The notes under the pieces: generated by a model
Databases searched by the model: none
Seen by the model: the letters and a program-made list of their open reading frames with translations, nothing else
Told to the model about the DNA's origin: nothing
NCBI GenBank assembly: GCA_021129515.1
Contig: JAJOLD010000004.1
Coordinates: forward strand, 21,046-55,875
Source: Minisyncoccota bacterium
GTDB lineage: Bacteria; Patescibacteriota; Minisyncoccia; Phycocordibacterales; UBA918
DNA: 34,830 nt
Direction of reading: 5' to 3'
Shown: positions 34,655-34,830 of the stretch, in pieces
Numbering within the stretch: position 1 is the first letter of the stretch
Layout: every line of letters begins with the position of its first letter
Program-made: the position numbers and the translations under genes

Positions 34655-34830
34655 ACTTTTGTTGTTGCGGACAATGGTAAAGTCATCAACTGGAACCGAA
34701 AGGACGTTTCTGGCAAGGGAGACCTTATTAACATCGGTGCGTATATTATCGATCCAAATCCTGTAGTCCTGAAACTCCTGAACGAATTGGACCGGCACAA
34801 AGAAGATTCGTTCTTTGAAGTGCTGATAGA
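34655..34830 (+). pseudogene. Headless nucleotidyltransferase-like reading frame running off the window
   Basis: TAA at 34652-34654, then open frame TFVVADNGKVINWNRKDVSGKGDLINIGAYIIDPNPVVLKLLNELDRHKEDSFFEVLI with no usable start codon. Confidence 0.4.

Overview
The window looks like a gene-dense chromosomal segment of a Candidate Phyla Radiation (Patescibacteria/Parcubacteria-like) bacterium; the lineage is inferred from gene content, not tested. Main blocks, left to right: (i) a 5'-truncated large LysM-like membrane protein, a DUF5663-like protein and a Pro/Ala/Thr-rich protein; (ii) a degenerate DNA pol III delta'-like protein, frr, rseP, proS; (iii) the elongation cluster mreB-mreC-mini mreD-PBP2, then greA and a class I lysS; (iv) a dcw cluster mraZ-rsmH-ftsL-ftsI-murF; (v) minus-strand orphan genes (lipoprotein, mini-ORF), a Bax-inhibitor-1 protein and a pseudopilin pair; (vi) a CsoR-type regulator divergent from an MFP-RND-DUF2892 operon; (vii) a phosphoribosyltransferase; (viii) znuBCA divergent from a Fur/Zur regulator; (ix) a headless nucleotidyltransferase-like fragment at the right edge. 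No tRNA, rRNA, CRISPR array or transposase was seen. The most interesting signals are non-coding: two inverted elements built from 7-bp repeats, one of which fills the ftsI-murF gap exactly; a 10-bp phased GTGG array in front of mraZ; a CsoR-like palindrome inside a promoter that predicts a leaderless efflux mRNA; a general pattern of -10 boxes 7-11 nt from start codons; a compact promoter/5' hairpin/SD/18-codon ORF/terminator unit; paired operators between znuA and zur; and a 134-bp MITE-like inverted-repeat element at the 3' end of zur.
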